Below are positions 1 through 5,696 of a stretch of DNA of 14,262 bases, in pieces (the first letter of the stretch is position 1; the number at the start of each line of letters is the position of its first letter). The stretch lies in contig BNTT01000070.1 of the NCBI GenBank assembly GCA_025996815.1, positions 1 to 14,262 of the forward strand, read 5' to 3'. Under the pieces are notes generated by a model that had not been told where the DNA came from, did not search any database, and saw nothing but the letters and a program-made list of their open reading frames with translations. A program made the translations under genes and the position numbers. This stretch comes from Bacteroidia bacterium. GTDB taxonomy: Bacteria > Bacteroidota > Bacteroidia > Bacteroidales > Azobacteroidaceae.

Positions 1-373
1 AAGCATTTGAAAACCAAGCCTTTATACCCTTAATGTAGGGCTGCCACATATCACTGCAAACTGTTTTTACTGCCGCTCTTTGTGCCTCTGTAAGTGCCGT
101 CAGGCAAAGCTCTTCTACGCTATCATCAGTACGCCCTTCAATCACATCTATAACTATCCCTGTCCCTTCTTCCGACAAAATTGAAACATAATCATGACCC
201 TTATGAATCGCTTTTTCGTCTATACTCAAAAAGTAATAACGCTGTTCCGGAGTGCGACGCGACATCCCAATCTCTACCGCACGGTGCATTACTCGATGTA
301 CCTGGTCAAAGCTAATCCGCAGTAAATGAGCCGTTTTACTTTGACTTTTGGTGGACAGCAAAGTTTCTATTGT
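1..373 (-). CDS. ISL3-family transposase catalytic domain (partial, -1 frame)
   Basis: This open frame, read from the A8 tract at 373-380 to the window edge, encodes the catalytic part of an ISL3 DDE transposase. It starts TIETLLSTKSQSKTAHLLRI. A first catalytic Asp lies in YYFLSIDEKAIHKGHDYVS and a second in VCSDMWQPYIKG; the DMWxxY signature is diagnostic of ISL3. The distal Glu would be beyond the window. There is no good independent start codon, so expression probably needs a -1 ribosomal frameshift (or transcriptional slippage) on A-AAA-AAA from the upstream ORF. Alternatively the A8 tract is a one-base loss in a formerly single ORF. The conserved motifs show the frame is under or recently under selection. 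Confidence 0.72.
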
Positions 374-380
374 TTTTTTT
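338..380 (-). promoter_or_regulatory. Putative -1 frameshift signal (A8 slippery run plus hairpin)
   Basis: On the minus strand the zero frame reads GAA AAA AAA CAA TAG, an A-AAA-AAA heptamer two codons before the stop. The -1 frame continues as ACA ATA GAA into the catalytic domain. Eight bases after the A-run (365-372) a small hairpin can form: ACTTTG at 364-359 pairs with CAAAGT at 343-338 around a 15-nt loop. Spacing fits known stimulatory stems, but the stem is only 6 bp, so its role is inference. Confidence 0.5.
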
Positions 381-705
381 CGAGCAATACTGTCATCCGC
401 TCATATTCCTCTGCCCACGGAATGGAAACGGTCTTAAAAAAGCCCTTCTCATCCTTGTATCGAGGCAATTCTGCCACAAGATAGGTCTTGTACTGCCACA
501 AGTCTAAATGGCGCCACTGACGCTCTTTCCTGTGGTCATATATCGAATAACGTGCGCCGTTAGCTTCCACATAATCTAACCGATAACGCAACTTCACATA
601 GATGTTGCCCGCGACCTCATCGGTGACAACTCCCGATACTTCCCATGCTGTATCCACAGGCAAAAGTATCTTCTCTAATATCTGACTTCCCGTATATTTT
701 TCCAT
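367..705 (-). CDS. ISL3/ISAon1-type transposase, N-terminal ORF
   Basis: A 112-residue ORF starting at MEKYTGSQ and ending GlnTAG two codons after an A8 tract. It contains the segment ARYSIYDHRKERQW followed by HLDLWQYKTYL, which matches the region ahead of the catalytic domain in ISL3 transposases. The DDE catalytic domain is absent here and continues in the -1 frame (1-373). In Bacteroidota the ISAon1-type ISL3 elements are, as I recall, annotated as a separate N-terminal-region protein plus a transposase, which fits this split. It may act alone or as the first part of a frameshift fusion. No independent promoter is obvious; the ATG lies about 40 nt inside the element end. Confidence 0.75.
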   Translation of the reverse strand: MEKYTGSQILEKILLPVDTAWEVSGVVTDEVAGNIYVKLRYRLDYVEANGARYSIYDHRKERQWRHLDLWQYKTYLVAELPRYKDEKGFFKTVSIPWAEEYERMTVLLEKKQ

Positions 706-746
706 GCCGCAAAATTACTACTTTCCACACAATTCCCAGTAGAACC

Positions 747-1614
747 TTTCTTTTCAATCAAGAGTTTGGAATAATTCATATCAATAGCATGTCCGTATAT
801 TTTGAGTATCACTCTATCCCTTGTAGAAGTTGAATAATCGGGCAGAGGGAAATAACGATTTCTTTGCTCTTCGTTCATCCGATGAATCCCAAACCCCATG
901 GTATCAATCATATTTAGATTGACCATAGCATCGGCGAGATGGAAAAATGATTGCCGTATTTGTAATCTTACCATTTACCGTTATTTTGGCTTTGTCTAAG
1001 AATGTTGCATCATCCCAATCGTCAATTTGATTATACCAATCTTTATCCACATTCTTCTCTTTGAATTTATCTTTTGCCGTAGCGATGGCAAGAGAAGATA
1101 AATCAGCCATTGATGCTTTCTCAATAATTTGTGCCGACCAATCAATTTCCGAGTTATAAATAGTGCGGATGAGGTCGGGGTATTTCCTCAAATCTGTCAG
1201 GCTGGTATTGATTCTTATATACGGTATGTTTTTAAAATTTGTCGGTTCGGCTTTGGCGGTAGGAATCCTGAATAGTTCTACACGAGAGGTGGAATCGTAT
1301 TGGCACACAAAATGTTCAAATCGAATGGATGGCGATAACATTCGCCGAATCCATAATTCTAATTCTTCATTCCCTTCCTTAGCATTTTTGAATTTAAAAG
1401 AAGTTCCGACAACACGGTGAGTGTCATTCTCAATACCAAAAAGAAGATAGCCAAAGGGCTTATTCTCAATACACGCGGAATTAGAAAGAGCAGAAATATA
1501 CTGTCCCAATTTTTCGTTAGTGGTGGCAGTTCCTTTTTTAAATTCCACCCACTCGTTTTCCTTGGGGAGAGCAATTAGCTCGTTAATCAAATCTATAAGT
1601 TCTTCGTTTTCCAT
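747..1614 (-). pseudogene. AlbA_2 (Schlafen-type) DNA-binding regulator, broken
   Basis: The first part (1614 to about 945) encodes an N-terminal AlbA_2 domain: ENEWVEFKKGT, then GQYISALSNSAC, NKPFGYLLFGIEND and GNEELELWI, all typical of the putative ATP-binding transcriptional regulators of this family. Translation from the native ATG reads through KITVNGKITNTAII and then shifts into unrelated residues, ending at 904. The family's C-terminal part reappears in another frame: AMVNLNMIDTMGFGIHRM, then NRYFPLPDYS and VILKIYGHAIDMNYSKLLIE. The middle, including most of the helical/ATPase-like region (probably well over 100 residues), is missing, with the deletion junction at roughly 935-950. The 3' end is cut off by the IS at 746. 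Its promoter is intact, so a truncated 236-residue protein carrying the AlbA_2 domain could still be made. Confidence 0.85.
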
Positions 1615-1636
1615 ATTATTTGTGACAAATCACACT

Positions 1637-1671
1637 GCAAATATACAAATAATTTAATGATTATCCGCAAA
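1637..1671 (-). promoter_or_regulatory. Bacteroidota-type promoter of the AlbA_2 gene
   Basis: Minus-strand TATATTTGC (1645-1637) matches the -7 consensus TAnnTTTG, with TTTG (1671-1668) 22 bp upstream. Transcription would start near 1630, leaving a leader of about 15 nt before the ATG at 1614. Confidence 0.6.
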
Positions 1672-1713
1672 CATACCACTAAATTCAAGAATAGGTTTTG
1701 TTGTTTCTTTTGC

Positions 1714-1911
1714 TCATTCAAATTGAGAATTGTTTGTAGTAGTTGTATTTTGAGCCAACCATTCTCCTAATTTATTTATTCTCTCATGCCCCAACCTTCG
1801 AAATTCTTCAACCGACATACCATTTTTTTGTGTTTCTTCCGTAAGAATGGTCTTCACTATCCCATTCTCCACAATTATTCTATTCTCGGTGATAACATTT
1901 TTATTCTTCAT
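1714..1911 (-). CDS. Small hypothetical protein (65 aa)
   Basis: I do not recognise this protein. It starts 23 nt after the stop of the 183-residue gene on the same strand and has no promoter of its own, so the two are probably cotranscribed. The N-terminal half is rich in beta-formers (NRIIVENGIVKTILTE); the C-terminal half has a likely amphipathic helix (MSVEEFRRLGHERINKLGEWL) and a polar tail with TTTTNNSQ. Size and layout resemble small partner proteins such as antitoxins or regulators, but no diagnostic motif supports that. It is less certain than the larger genes, though its codon content and tight spacing make it likely to be real. Confidence 0.55.
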   Translation of the reverse strand: MKNKNVITENRIIVENGIVKTILTEETQKNGMSVEEFRRLGHERINKLGEWLAQNTTTTNNSQFE

Positions 1912-1934
1912 ATTCTTTTATTTTTGTTCCACTG

Positions 1935-2486
1935 TTATTTGTCTCGCAATTCGTAATAGTCAATAAGACATTCGTTATCTATACGGCTGAATAGATATTC
2001 CACAGATTTTGGTCCCCAACAACGATGGTCTTCCTCATATTCAACCATGGGAAAACAAAACAATTGTTCATTCATGTAATCTAACGGTTTGCATACTTCT
2101 TTGCAAATTGAGATATATTCATTCACCGATATGTCTTCATAATGACCTTGTGGGATATCATAATCCACCTTTTCATCAACAAAATCAGAGAGGGCAGATA
2201 ATAACTTATCCAACGAGAACTTTTTATTTTTAATATTTATGCCATCTAATTTGCGGCTAAACAAAACAGCGGGCAATACATCGGGGCTTTTTAGCAACGA
2301 TATATATTCACGAACAAAAGCCTTCAAGCTTTTTCGATATGCCCCATATTCGTGTCCTGAAATCTCAACGTCCGCATATTTTCCCCAATAAAACTTAGAC
2401 CTTCTACCATGGAATGTGTTGAACGGTTTTTTGCCCTCAATAATATATTCATGCCATTTTGTACCCTTGTCTGTTATGCTATTCAT
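1935..2486 (-). CDS. Hypothetical protein (183 aa)
   Basis: I do not recognise a family. The product is soluble, with no signal peptide or membrane segment. It is rich in aromatic and acidic residues: FYWGKYADVEISGHEYGAYR near residues 32-51, a helical LLSALSDFVDEKVDYDIP around 95-112, and a C-terminal MVEYEEDHRCWGPKSVEYLF. The start at 2486 is supported by a strong promoter (TTTG-N20-TACCTTTGC) whose -7 box ends 27 nt upstream and by the A/T-rich leader usual in this phylum. It is the first gene of a two-gene unit with the 65-residue protein and is divergent from the TPR gene. The AT-rich composition and the neighbouring IS and broken gene suggest an accessory cargo gene. Function unknown. 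Confidence 0.7.
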   Translation of the reverse strand: MNSITDKGTKWHEYIIEGKKPFNTFHGRRSKFYWGKYADVEISGHEYGAYRKSLKAFVREYISLLKSPDVLPAVLFSRKLDGINIKNKKFSLDKLLSALSDFVDEKVDYDIPQGHYEDISVNEYISICKEVCKPLDYMNEQLFCFPMVEYEEDHRCWGPKSVEYLFSRIDNECLIDYYELRDK

Positions 2487-2513
2487 AATTTTTATTTTTT
2501 TTAAATTGCGAGG

Positions 2514-2546
2514 GCAAAGGTAGAAAACGGATTGCGAAGATGCAAA
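2514..2546 (-). promoter_or_regulatory. Promoter of the 183-aa gene
   Basis: Minus-strand TACCTTTGC (2522-2514) is a perfect -7 box and TTTG (2546-2543) lies 20 bp upstream. The box layout and much of the surrounding sequence are shared with the metK-like promoter. Confidence 0.75.
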
Positions 2547-2550
2547 TTTT

Positions 2551-2597
2551 AAGTGTCCATAGTGTCCACATCAATGAATTGGACACAATGGACACTT
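2551..2597. promoter_or_regulatory. Palindromic operator-like element with four GTGTCC half-sites
   Basis: AAGTGTCCATAGTGTCC (2551-2567) is the inverted complement, with one mismatch, of GGACACAATGGACACTT (2581-2597), around a 13-nt centre. Each arm holds two GTGTCC half-sites exactly 9 bp apart. The element sits between two divergent promoters and abuts the -33 region of each, as expected for a shared operator. It could instead be part of a dispersed repeat. The regulator is unknown; the adjacent TPR protein is a candidate by position only. Confidence 0.6.
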
Positions 2598-2602
2598 TTT
2601 GC

Positions 2603-2634
2603 TTGGAAAATAAAAAAATAAATCACTACTTTTG
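2603..2634 (+). promoter_or_regulatory. Promoter of the TPR gene
   Basis: TACTTTTG at 2627-2634 is an exact TAnnTTTG box, and TTG at 2603-2605 lies 21 bp upstream. The predicted transcription start near 2641 leaves a leader of only about 9 nt before the ATG at 2650. This argues against the in-frame TTG at 2632, which lies inside the -7 box. Confidence 0.65.
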
Positions 2635-2649
2635 CACAAAAAAACAATT

Positions 2650-4185
2650 ATGATAAACATTACACCATTTGTTGTTCAAAAAATAGAGGAGAAACTCGTT
2701 TGTTATCGTCGGATAAGCGAGAAAGGGGCTTGTGCGGAATTGTGTCGGGCGTTGCACAATCGGGATGCGGACGATGGCAAGTTTGCTTTGAATACTGTCA
2801 AACGCTGGTTTGGAGTGATTGAGCCACAGACGGAGCCGCAGCAAAATGGGTTGGAGGCTATTGCGGAGTATCTGGGCTATCCCTCGTGGGTGGCTTTGAC
2901 GCAGGATGCGGATTACGACCGGCGAAAGGAAAAATCGGAGGTGGATTATATTTGCGAACTTTTCCCCGATTACAGGCATTTGGCGCAAAGCATTACTGAT
3001 TATCAAGACAGCGCTCCCAACGACCCCAAATTGGCGGCATTGCTGCAACGACAAAACACGATGAAAGATGCCATCGTGAAATTGGCTGATTTATTGACAG
3101 CCCCAATGCACCACCCAAAGGCACGTCAATCGCCGACAGACGAAAATTTGTACGCAGAGCAAGCCGCTTTGTTACGCGCGCAAACACTCCAAGTGCACGA
3201 CAAACCGCTGATTAAAACGCATTTGAAAGAGAATGCACACGCATTTTATCTCAAGGCAAAACGTTGTAAGGACGCTAATAAACTGTCTGATGCCGAAAAA
3301 TACTATCTCGCCGCATTGTGCTCTCAACGCAATTTTAATGCGCTGAGAAATTTGGGTGCACTCTATTTTATACAAAGGAAGGATAAAGAAGCAGCCCCTG
3401 TATTTGGAGAAATCATAACGAGAGAAAAAGAAATATTTGCAGAGACCACCCCTCCGGACAATTTTTTTAACGGAGAACACGACAAACTTCGTACATTTCT
3501 TGATGCACAGTATTATTTAGGCTGCATTTATTTTCGCAACAGCTATATGAAAGAAGGGTTTGAAACCATGAAAAAACTTCTGAAACGCTACGAAAACGTG
3601 GATACAGAGGACAAACAAAGCGATATTGCCATGATTTACAATGAACTCGGGAACGCCTATTTCAAGCAAGGTAAGTACAAAATGGCGGAAAAATATTACG
3701 AAAAAACAATCGCCATTTACAAACAAACAGGCAGCGACAAAGATGTTTGGGAAGCGTTCATCAACATCGCTTATGCTTATACGGACCAAAAAATGTTTGA
3801 TGCCGCCGAAGAAAAAATCCTGTCGGCTCGTGCCTATTTTGAGGAAAAATCCGACCGTATGCTCAGTGCAAGTGCTCGTTTTGAATTAGGCTATCTATCC
3901 TTCGCAAAAGGCGACTATGAAGCGTCTATACGCTATTACAAAGTTGCCCTGTTGGGTTATGAAGCATTCGACAAAATACTCCCGTCCGTTGAGGCTAAAC
4001 GTCAAGCAATGAGCACATTAAGCAATATGCGCAAGGCTTACCGCAAGTTGGGTGACACAAAAAACGAAGACTATTGCTATGAAAAAATGGTCAAATATGC
4101 GGACGAAAAATCAACGGCACATCTTTACAGTGAGGAGTTTATCCGGTTCCTCAAATCGCCTTCTCGCGGTATCCAAACAGAGTAG
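2650..4185 (+). CDS. HTH-like/TPR-repeat protein (511 aa)
   Basis: A soluble protein with two parts. Residues 15-85 hold the N-terminal HTH-like module common in Bacteroidota proteins of unknown role: NTVKRWFG (48-55) followed by LEAIAEYLGYPSW (68-80). After a linker rich in charged residues, tetratricopeptide repeats run from about residue 220 to 480. The clearest are IYNELGNAYFKQGKYKMAEKYY and FELGYLSFAKGDYEASIRYY, where the Gly/Tyr/Ala spacing is canonical. TPR arrays bind proteins or peptides, so this may be a sensor or regulator that binds a partner or DNA through the N-terminus. The ATG at 2650 is preferred because the promoter overlaps the upstream in-frame TTG. It is divergent from the 183-aa gene, shares its operator-like palindrome, and converges on the metK-like gene. 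Confidence 0.8.
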   Translation: MINITPFVVQKIEEKLVCYRRISEKGACAELCRALHNRDADDGKFALNTVKRWFGVIEPQTEPQQNGLEAIAEYLGYPSWVALTQDADYDRRKEKSEVDYICELFPDYRHLAQSITDYQDSAPNDPKLAALLQRQNTMKDAIVKLADLLTAPMHHPKARQSPTDENLYAEQAALLRAQTLQVHDKPLIKTHLKENAHAFYLKAKRCKDANKLSDAEKYYLAALCSQRNFNALRNLGALYFIQRKDKEAAPVFGEIITREKEIFAETTPPDNFFNGEHDKLRTFLDAQYYLGCIYFRNSYMKEGFETMKKLLKRYENVDTEDKQSDIAMIYNELGNAYFKQGKYKMAEKYYEKTIAIYKQTGSDKDVWEAFINIAYAYTDQKMFDAAEEKILSARAYFEEKSDRMLSASARFELGYLSFAKGDYEASIRYYKVALLGYEAFDKILPSVEAKRQAMSTLSNMRKAYRKLGDTKNEDYCYEKMVKYADEKSTAHLYSEEFIRFLKSPSRGIQTE

Positions 4186-5598
4186 CACTTCATCTATCGT
4201 GAGTGCCCTACACTTTGCCAACCTGATTTTTTGGATTTTCTGCCTGTTCCGTCTTTTCCTGTAGACCCGTTTCTTCCTTTTCGGAAGGTTTTTAAAATGT
4301 CTTATTCTTTGCTTCCTGCGGACAGGGCGAGGGACAAGCGAATGATTTTGGCAATGGTCTGCAAACGCTGCCTTTATCACATCAACATAGTCGAGTTTTT
4401 CCCACGTAAACAACTCTACTTCAAGCGTTTTATCGCCCTTAGAACGTGAAGAAAATGTTTTCTGTACCGTTTCCGGTTGGCGACCCATGTGTCCGTAAGA
4501 TGCTGTTTCAAAATAGATGGGATTGCGCAGTTTGAGGCGCGCTTTGATGGCTTCGGGGCGCATATCGAATATTTGAGACACCTTTTCAGCGATTTGCGTA
4601 TCCGTCAAATTGACATGGCTTTTGCCATACGTGTTGATGAAAAAATGGAGTGGCTTGGCAACGCCCGGCACGTAGGCTACCTGCACCAAAATCTCATCTG
4701 CAATGCCTGCCGCCACCAGATTTTTTGCAATATGGCGGGCGGCATAGGCGGCTGAGCGACTAATGTGTGAAGGATTTTTGCCGGAAAAGCCACCGCCGCC
4801 GTGTGCACCTTTGCCGCCGTAGGTGTCCGCAATGATTTGGCGACCGGTAATGCCCGGTTGGTAGCCCGGTCCGCCGAAAGCAGTAGGCGTGACGTGGTAG
4901 ATGATTGTGTCTGTGAACAATTTCTGAATGGCTTGCGGGTATTTGGCTTTCACACGTGGTAGAAGAATATTGATGACATCGTGCTTGATTTTTTCCTGCG
5001 CCTCCCTGTCAAACATAGAGCCATCGTGCTGTATGGAAATAGCAACCGTGTCGATTTTTTCGGGCACGCCGCTGTCGCTATACTGAATCGTCACCTGCGC
5101 CTTGGCATCCGGAGCTAAATAGGGCATCAGCTGGCTGCTGTTTTTGCGAATCTCTGCCAGTTCAATCAGCAACTGATGCGCCAAATCCAACGCCAAAGGC
5201 ATATAGTTCGGTGTTTCGTTGGTGGCGTAGCCAAACACCGCGCCCTGCTCATTGGCACCTTGGTTGAGTGCGTCTGCGCGCTCCACGCCGCGGTTGACGT
5301 TACGCGCTAACAATTGAACGGCAGTGCAAATGCCACACGATTCGGCTTCAAACCGGTATTCACCTTTGGTGTAGCCAATCTGTTGAATCACGCGACGTGT
5401 CTCTCCTCGGATGTCCACGTCGTTTCCGTATGCTTGCATCGCCACTACGACCTGACCGGTGGTGACGAATGTTCCGCAATCCATCTTGGCATCACAATCG
5501 TAAGCCAAAAGCGTGTCCAGTAAAGCATCTGAAATTTGGTCAGCCACCTTGTCGGGATGACCTTCAGACACAGATTCGGAAGTAAATAAATAGCTCAT
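4111..5598 (-). CDS. metK: MetK-like protein (divergent S-adenosylmethionine synthetase homologue) with basic C-terminal tail
   Basis: Residues 1-412 align with bacterial MetK end to end: LFTSESVSEGHPDK at the N-terminus, FGYATNETPNYMPLALDLAH, DTYGGKGAHGGGGFSGK, RSAAYAARHIAKNLVAAG, and a normal ending at KAAF. Canonical MetK makes S-adenosylmethionine from methionine and ATP in the cytosol. Here His14, Asp16, Lys17, Lys166, Arg253 and Lys274 are kept. Against E. coli numbering, however, E42 is Gly, E55 is Gln, Q98 is Leu, D118 is Glu, D238 is Gln, K245 is Gln, K269 is His, D271 is Ser and I302 is Pro. A 2-3 residue gap precedes GGPGYQPGITGRQ. Methionine binding and phosphate chemistry should be altered or lost. 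Residues 413-495 are an extra Arg/Lys-rich tail overlapping the TPR gene's end by 75 bp, probably due to stop loss. It could be a paralogue with a new role or a decaying copy; whether a normal metK exists elsewhere is unknown. Confidence 0.85.
   Translation of the reverse strand: MSYLFTSESVSEGHPDKVADQISDALLDTLLAYDCDAKMDCGTFVTTGQVVVAMQAYGNDVDIRGETRRVIQQIGYTKGEYRFEAESCGICTAVQLLARNVNRGVERADALNQGANEQGAVFGYATNETPNYMPLALDLAHQLLIELAEIRKNSSQLMPYLAPDAKAQVTIQYSDSGVPEKIDTVAISIQHDGSMFDREAQEKIKHDVINILLPRVKAKYPQAIQKLFTDTIIYHVTPTAFGGPGYQPGITGRQIIADTYGGKGAHGGGGFSGKNPSHISRSAAYAARHIAKNLVAAGIADEILVQVAYVPGVAKPLHFFINTYGKSHVNLTDTQIAEKVSQIFDMRPEAIKARLKLRNPIYFETASYGHMGRQPETVQKTFSSRSKGDKTLEVELFTWEKLDYVDVIKAAFADHCQNHSLVPRPVRRKQRIRHFKNLPKRKKRVYRKRRNRQKIQKIRLAKCRALTIDEVLLCLDTARRRFEEPDKLLTVKMCR
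4273..4293 (+). terminator. Weak intrinsic terminator for the TPR gene
   Basis: CTTCC (4273-4277) and GGAAG (4283-4287) form a 5-bp stem with a TTTTC loop, extended by a T-G wobble and followed by five T. It lies about 90 nt after the TPR stop and, notably, inside the C-terminal tail region of the opposite metK-like frame. Confidence 0.4.
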
Positions 5599-5630
5599 TT
5601 TGTTAAGTAATCCATTATTGAATCACTATA

Positions 5631-5662
5631 CAAAGGTAAAACAAAGATTGCAAAAATGCAAA
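5631..5662 (-). promoter_or_regulatory. Promoter of the metK-like gene
   Basis: Minus-strand TACCTTTG (5638-5631) with TTTG (5662-5659) exactly 20 bp upstream. The predicted start near 5624 gives a leader of about 25 nt before the ATG at 5598. The promoter lies between amt and the metK-like gene, so the latter is transcribed separately. Confidence 0.75.
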
Positions 5663-5684
5663 TTTTAAGTGTCCACGCTGTCCA
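5651..5684. promoter_or_regulatory. GTGTCC upstream element, second copy
   Basis: GTGTCC (5669-5674) and CTGTCC (5678-5683) are 9 bp apart and sit 10 bp beyond the TTTG box, the same geometry as at 2553/2562. The 20 bases ATGCAAATTTTAAGTGTCCA are identical to those at 2540-2559. Only one arm of the palindrome is present here. Confidence 0.6.
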
Positions 5685-5696
5685 TCCTTGCCCCTA

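Larger units (their letters stand above)
1..746 (-). mobile_element. ISL3-family (ISAon1-like) insertion sequence, partial
   Basis: One end of an insertion sequence, truncated by the left window edge. It encodes a split ISL3-type transposase on the minus strand. The probable terminus is near position 746, where minus-strand sequence GGTTCTACTGGGAATTGTG starts directly after the last recognisable codons (LLIEKK) of the disrupted AlbA_2 gene. ISL3 elements usually have ends starting with GG and make 8-bp target duplications, but the other end is outside the window, so neither the inverted repeat nor the duplication can be confirmed. The exact boundary is inferred from the host-gene breakpoint and could be off by a few bases. 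Confidence 0.8.

Noticed and set aside
2632..2649. TTG upstream start for the TPR gene
   Set aside because: It overlaps the -7 box TACTTTTG, so it would not be transcribed; ATG at 2650 is preferred.
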